In this document: piece after piece, positions 60,031-64,000 of the stretch
Position numbering within the stretch: position 1 is the first letter of the stretch
Layout: each line of letters opens with the position of its first letter
Source: a virus
DNA: 64,000 bases
Direction: 5' to 3' (one strand)
IMG/VR virus record: IMGVR_UViG_3300025141_013863
Span: 1-64,000 of that record
Notes under the pieces: model-generated
Databases searched by the model: none
What the model saw: only the letters and a program-made list of their open reading frames with translations
What the model was told of the DNA's origin: nothing
Translations under genes and position numbers: made by a program

Positions 60031-60044
60031 AGGAGATTTAAAAA

Positions 60045-60479
60045 ATGTCATACGTATATTATTCACATTTTGGCGCCAAAGAATCCGGCACCGGTACTAC
60101 CACTTTTACTTGGTACATTGGCGGCACCAAAGATTACGGAACTACGGCAAACACCGACACCACCTATGCTCTTGGTCCAGACAGCCAGAGTGACACTTGG
60201 TCTAGCAAAAAATCAATGACACGAAAACTACAAAATCAATTTGGCAATCATTCAAGTTCTGAAAATGCATTCGAGGATATCCAATCTATAATTAGCGATG
60301 GTATTGACGACTTGGTAGGTCAAATGGAACCAAACACGCAGGAGGCCACTGACTATATGTCTGTTATCGATTTTGGAGGCACGCTTGAAACCTTTACTAC
60401 CGCCTTTGAGACCACAGAAACACAAGTAGGCGTTGAACTAGAAACAACCACGGTAACCGTATCGGAGACATCCTACTAA
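60045..60479 (+). CDS. Small virion-region protein
   Basis: A 144-residue Thr- and Ser-rich protein starting behind AAAGGAG. The opening (YVYYSHFGAKESGTGTTTF) is aromatic, and the end is a string of short strands (TTVTVSETSY). It looks like a small fibre-type or decoration protein. Its stop overlaps the next gene (TAATGG). No family is recognised. Confidence 0.7.
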   Translation: MSYVYYSHFGAKESGTGTTTFTWYIGGTKDYGTTANTDTTYALGPDSQSDTWSSKKSMTRKLQNQFGNHSSSENAFEDIQSIISDGIDDLVGQMEPNTQEATDYMSVIDFGGTLETFTTAFETTETQVGVELETTTVTVSETSY

Positions 60480-63151
60480 TGGCATCAGTTTCTGTTGAAT
60501 ATGTTGATACCAATTTGATATCAGGTTCTGAACCGTTGCGAACGCAACTGGAGCAATCTTGGGAATATGTAAGTTCTTCTGAGGGCGTTACTTTAAGTTT
60601 TAATGGAAATGTTGATTATGACGGCGGAATAACCTATTACTTAAAAGAGGTTCTTACTGATTACGAACAAGTAGCCGAAATGTCAGAAGACGCCATAATA
60701 CCAAATTACAAAATACCGGTTCGAATTCGCGGCAATGAAGATCTCATATTAAATGATAATATGTGGAAGTCTTATTTGCTGGGATACTCCTATGGAACAG
60801 CGTCTTTCGCTGCGGCTTATAATACCAACGTAAATGATGATTATTATATTTCATTTAATATGCCTTATGATAATTATGCGGCCAGAGTGTTATCTGAGCT
60901 TGACGGAGATAGCTATGAATCTATAAGAGTTCAGCCAGTTTATAATTATTATATAAAAGAATATCAAGAAGCTATCGCATCCGATGCTGACTATTTAATT
61001 CCAAATATATATCTTTATCAAATAGCAGCAGATGCAGAGTCCACTGGCCAAAATTTCGATGAAGATATGATGGCTTACCTTACATTAGATGGCGAATTGG
61101 GTAATATTATGGGATATTCAACCGACTCCAATGTGCTTAGTTCCCTACTTTCGCCAACTGCACACCAGATGCTGCCCCCAGCGGAATCGTTATATGAAGG
61201 TTCTGATCTTGATGGCGACTCCACCGATGATATTATGCTTGATAGAAATTATGATCTTCGACGTTTTTTAAGCTCATCTTATCCAAACCGTACACTCTCT
61301 GCATCCTCAGCCGCTAGCGCTTTCGTTGCATCGCAACATCTTATTTTTGATCATGAGTCAGCCGGCACGCTATTGAACTCAACCTCTAAAGTTCATACTG
61401 ACGCCGGCCTCTGGCCATATTATACTGAAATAGAAATGCCTTTGGGTCGTTCTGGGGGAACAACATTTAGAGATATACTTAAGACCCGAAAATATGTTGA
61501 AAGATTTATGTTAGATCTTCAATATTTTACAGATGATCGCGTTTCGAAAGAAGGGCACAATATAGTAGCAAACTATTCGTACAATTCAGGCTCAGAGGCC
61601 TCCGATATAGTTTCATCTTTAAAAAACTCTGCAGTTGAAACACACCAATCAATAGATTTTTTGGATTTTTTATATTCATCATATAATAATATTGGCAACC
61701 GCAGCTTCGGACAGGGGGCCTTTTACGCAAAACCTCTTACTTATGATTCGAAAGCCTCGCAGGCCATAGATGCTCCTTACATATACTATAACATTGGAAA
61801 GAATTTAAAAGTAGTTGATGATGTGATATCCTATTTAGAGAGCAATCCACCATCAATTGAAAGCATTGAGGATTTATATGATCTGGCCTCATCGTCTAAA
61901 TATTATGAAGTCTTAGCATATCGAATTGAAAAAGCTGCACCCAATGGTGAGAATATACAAAACTTTTGGATTTTTAATGCCACCGGCCTGGAAGATACAA
62001 TAACACTTTATGATTCACAGCTGAGATACGGCGCCGATTATGTATATAATATTTATATGTATAAATTAATACACGGCATTAGATATAGTCTTTCTGATTT
62101 GGTATACACAAAACAAATAGCCCAGCCAGCCACATTATCAGACGATACGACAGCCTATTGTTTGCAGTTTTTAAGTGCTGAAACTGGAGAGTTAGCTCAG
62201 CCGCTTTATGGTGTTACAGCTGAAGAAGAGACGGAAGAAGAGGAAGAAGAGGAAACTTCAACGGATTTAGCAGATTATCTGGGTGATTCGATTTTTAGAG
62301 ATGCATCAGATCCCTATTTGGCTGATTTTATGTTAAATTATGAACCGTCATTAAAACTAGTTGAAATTGCGCTGGGCTCAAAAACAATTAGAATTTTAGA
62401 TCATCCAGCCCCCTCCTTAGACGTATCTTCATATCAGATGCTAGATGATTCTGGAGTAATTGGGTTTTCGATAAACGTAGAAGCATTCGCAAAAACGAAA
62501 CTGCCAACTCCATTAACGACAGGCGATATGCAATATAACAGTAATTACAGATACCATAATGATTTATTAGAAGACGAAAAAGTTACAATGCCCGCTCGAT
62601 CGCCAACACGTACAATCGAAGTATTTAGACTAGCGACGAGACCAACCGCGATCGCAGACTTTGGCGAATCGCCATTTAAAACATACGATCTCACAATACA
62701 AAATGAAAAGGGCACAAGAGCGGTAGTACAGTGTCATGATAAAATCTCCACAAATACAAAATATTATTATATGTTTAGAGTATTAAATGAATTTGGTATA
62801 GCTGGCCCATTGACTGAAATTTATGAAGTTGAGCTGGTTAGCGATGGCGGTTATAATTATATGATAACAGAAATTCTTTTTGAAGAGGATCTGGACACAG
62901 CCACATATACTAACCCAACAAAATCATTTGGTAAAATTTTTCAAATTATGCCCCACGCGAGTCAGCTGACTTTAGTGGACTCAGATGTTGACTATGCCGA
63001 GCCGTCTTACACACAGATTGATAATTTAGAAGTAGGAAATGCAGATTTAGAAGATAAAATATGGGGCAAAACATTTAAACTTCGCCTTACATCAAAGAAA
63101 ACTGGTAAAAAAATTGATTTAAATATTACTTATAATGTAAGCAGCGGATAA
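60479..63151 (+). CDS. Large virion protein with a fibronectin-like C-terminal domain
   Basis: An 890-residue Tyr/Asp-rich protein. Near residues 705-790 a fibronectin-III-like pattern is visible (RTIEVFRLATRPTAI, then TKYYYMFRVLNEFGIAGP with the typical Tyr and Gly-Pro turn). An acidic run (EEETEEEEEEETS) at about 582-595 probably links two halves. The last 60 residues are beta-rich and basic. It resembles a tail peripheral or adhesion protein. It starts in a TAATG overlap. Confidence 0.72.
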   Translation: MASVSVEYVDTNLISGSEPLRTQLEQSWEYVSSSEGVTLSFNGNVDYDGGITYYLKEVLTDYEQVAEMSEDAIIPNYKIPVRIRGNEDLILNDNMWKSYLLGYSYGTASFAAAYNTNVNDDYYISFNMPYDNYAARVLSELDGDSYESIRVQPVYNYYIKEYQEAIASDADYLIPNIYLYQIAADAESTGQNFDEDMMAYLTLDGELGNIMGYSTDSNVLSSLLSPTAHQMLPPAESLYEGSDLDGDSTDDIMLDRNYDLRRFLSSSYPNRTLSASSAASAFVASQHLIFDHESAGTLLNSTSKVHTDAGLWPYYTEIEMPLGRSGGTTFRDILKTRKYVERFMLDLQYFTDDRVSKEGHNIVANYSYNSGSEASDIVSSLKNSAVETHQSIDFLDFLYSSYNNIGNRSFGQGAFYAKPLTYDSKASQAIDAPYIYYNIGKNLKVVDDVISYLESNPPSIESIEDLYDLASSSKYYEVLAYRIEKAAPNGENIQNFWIFNATGLEDTITLYDSQLRYGADYVYNIYMYKLIHGIRYSLSDLVYTKQIAQPATLSDDTTAYCLQFLSAETGELAQPLYGVTAEEETEEEEEEETSTDLADYLGDSIFRDASDPYLADFMLNYEPSLKLVEIALGSKTIRILDHPAPSLDVSSYQMLDDSGVIGFSINVEAFAKTKLPTPLTTGDMQYNSNYRYHNDLLEDEKVTMPARSPTRTIEVFRLATRPTAIADFGESPFKTYDLTIQNEKGTRAVVQCHDKISTNTKYYYMFRVLNEFGIAGPLTEIYEVELVSDGGYNYMITEILFEEDLDTATYTNPTKSFGKIFQIMPHASQLTLVDSDVDYAEPSYTQIDNLEVGNADLEDKIWGKTFKLRLTSKKTGKKIDLNITYNVSSG

Positions 63152-63191
63152 ACCAAAATTACTAACTATTTATAGGAGAGAGAATAATTAA

Positions 63192-64000
63192 ATGGCATTT
63201 TTAGATAACTCTGGCGACATTATTTTAGACGCCGTATTAACAGATGTTGGAAGAAAGAGATTAGCGCAAGGAAACTTTAAGATTACTAAGTTTGCTTTAG
63301 GCGACGATGAGATCGATTATACTTTGTTTAATAGAGATCATTCTAGTGGTTCCGCATATTTTGACTTGCAAATTATGCAAACACCGATCTTTGAGGCTTT
63401 CACCCAGACGAATGCAAATATTAATTATGGGCTTACGTCACACACAAGAACAGATTTGCTTTATCTGCCAATTTTAAAAGCAAATGAGCTGGTCAGCACA
63501 GCTGCAAAAGTAACTTCAAGCGTTTACTATGTTGCAGCTAATTCAGAAACAGCAACCAAATTAAAGACTGCGTTCAGCAGCTCTAATTATGTTCTAGAAT
63601 CGAGTCAAGTTTCTGATACTGCGATTTATGTTGAATCCGGCCTTGATACTACAAACTTAACTAGCGATTCATCAAACCGATCTAGCTATATTGTTAATAC
63701 AAACTTGCTTGATTCTGCTTATACAATATACGCTGATAGTCGATTTGTTGCAGGGCTGTTGACTGCGCCGAGAGCGGGTTATTTCCGAAATGGAACAGAC
63801 GGAACATCAAAAATTAGTATGACGCCGCTGGGGACCACTACGGCTACCTCAGCGACAGCAGTTTTAGACAACTATAATACATATAGTGCCATTGGGGTTT
63901 CCAACGAGGTGACATATAATTCGCTCGTTGATGCTACTACGATCTCTGCGATATCGGGCCCTAGAGGATCCGCAACTGCTTTAAATATTGTAGTTGATAG
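63192..64000 (+). CDS. Virion protein, N-terminal part (runs off the window)
   Basis: An ATG at 63192 behind AGGAGAG opens a frame with no stop to the right edge, about 269 residues. It starts FLDNSGDIILDAVLTDVGRK and continues LAQGNFKITKFALGDDEIDY; this LT-x2-G-x3-L-x2-G-x-F pattern is also at the start of the gene at 54441, so the two share an N-terminal module. The rest is Thr/Ser-rich with many short strands. A tail fibre or baseplate peripheral protein is likely. Confidence 0.8.
   Translation, partial: MAFLDNSGDIILDAVLTDVGRKRLAQGNFKITKFALGDDEIDYTLFNRDHSSGSAYFDLQIMQTPIFEAFTQTNANINYGLTSHTRTDLLYLPILKANELVSTAAKVTSSVYYVAANSETATKLKTAFSSSNYVLESSQVSDTAIYVESGLDTTNLTSDSSNRSSYIVNTNLLDSAYTIYADSRFVAGLLTAPRAGYFRNGTDGTSKISMTPLGTTTATSATAVLDNYNTYSAIGVSNEVTYNSLVDATTISAISGPRGSATALNIVVD

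Noticed and set aside
63165-63176. TATAAATA on the minus strand (within ACTATTTATAGG) as a T4 late promoter
   Set aside because: It points back into genes of the opposite orientation, and all genes here are on the + strand.

Overview
The window looks like part of the genome of a large, AT-rich tailed bacteriophage of the T4 superfamily (a myovirus), most likely from an aquatic or marine source. The support is direct: a gp55-like late sigma factor, a gp25-family baseplate wedge protein, a gp6-like baseplate wedge protein, a PhoH-family ATPase with an N-terminal PIN domain, two phage-borne tRNA genes, and a run of very large virion proteins. All genes I support lie on the + strand, they are packed tightly with many 1-8 base overlaps, and no stretch over 300 bases lacks a gene or RNA. 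The species and host cannot be told from the sequence alone.

Layout. (1) 1-2190: the end of a probable virion protein, two overlapping small membrane proteins, a sulfotransferase, a 29-residue very basic peptide and a nucleotidyltransferase. (2) 2194-6041: a consensus sigma-70 promoter, small unknown genes, tRNA-Thr(UGU) and tRNA-Gly(GCC), phoH and an HExxH metallopeptidase. (3) 6031-30178: a perfect TTGACA-N17-TATAAT promoter, a Cas4-like nuclease, and then about 23 kb of sugar and glycan genes: GT4, GT2, GT-D-fold and GT11 glycosyltransferases, several NDP-sugar epimerases/dehydratases, GDP-fucose synthase, two DegT-family enzymes (one miniature, one with the ColD-type His in place of the catalytic Lys), a radical SAM enzyme, PanB, an acetolactate-synthase-like ThDP enzyme, methyltransferase-like proteins, split HldE-like kinase and nucleotidyltransferase genes, HAD proteins, a cupin and an Mpo1-like membrane protein. 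(4) 30188-31938: small genes and the late sigma factor. (5) 31938-64000: baseplate and tail genes, including a hub-like protein with an M23 peptidase, a partial duplicate of its N-terminus, giant proteins of 2209 and 3138 residues, gp25, gp6, and many unassigned virion proteins, running off the right edge.

How it fits together. The sugar island has activation enzymes, sugar-modifying enzymes and soluble transferases, but no flippase, polymerase or phosphoglycosyl transferase. That argues against a self-contained O-antigen locus. It suits either glycosylation of a cytoplasmic acceptor (for example a virion protein) or modification of a host glycan precursor. The most intriguing combination is a 4,6-dehydratase, a ColD-like 3-dehydratase, a YerE/acetolactate-synthase-like enzyme and a PanB hydroxymethyltransferase, which together could build a branched-chain deoxysugar. 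Separately, the AT-rich sequence is strewn with the palindromes GGCGCC and GCCGGC far above chance and in all reading phases.
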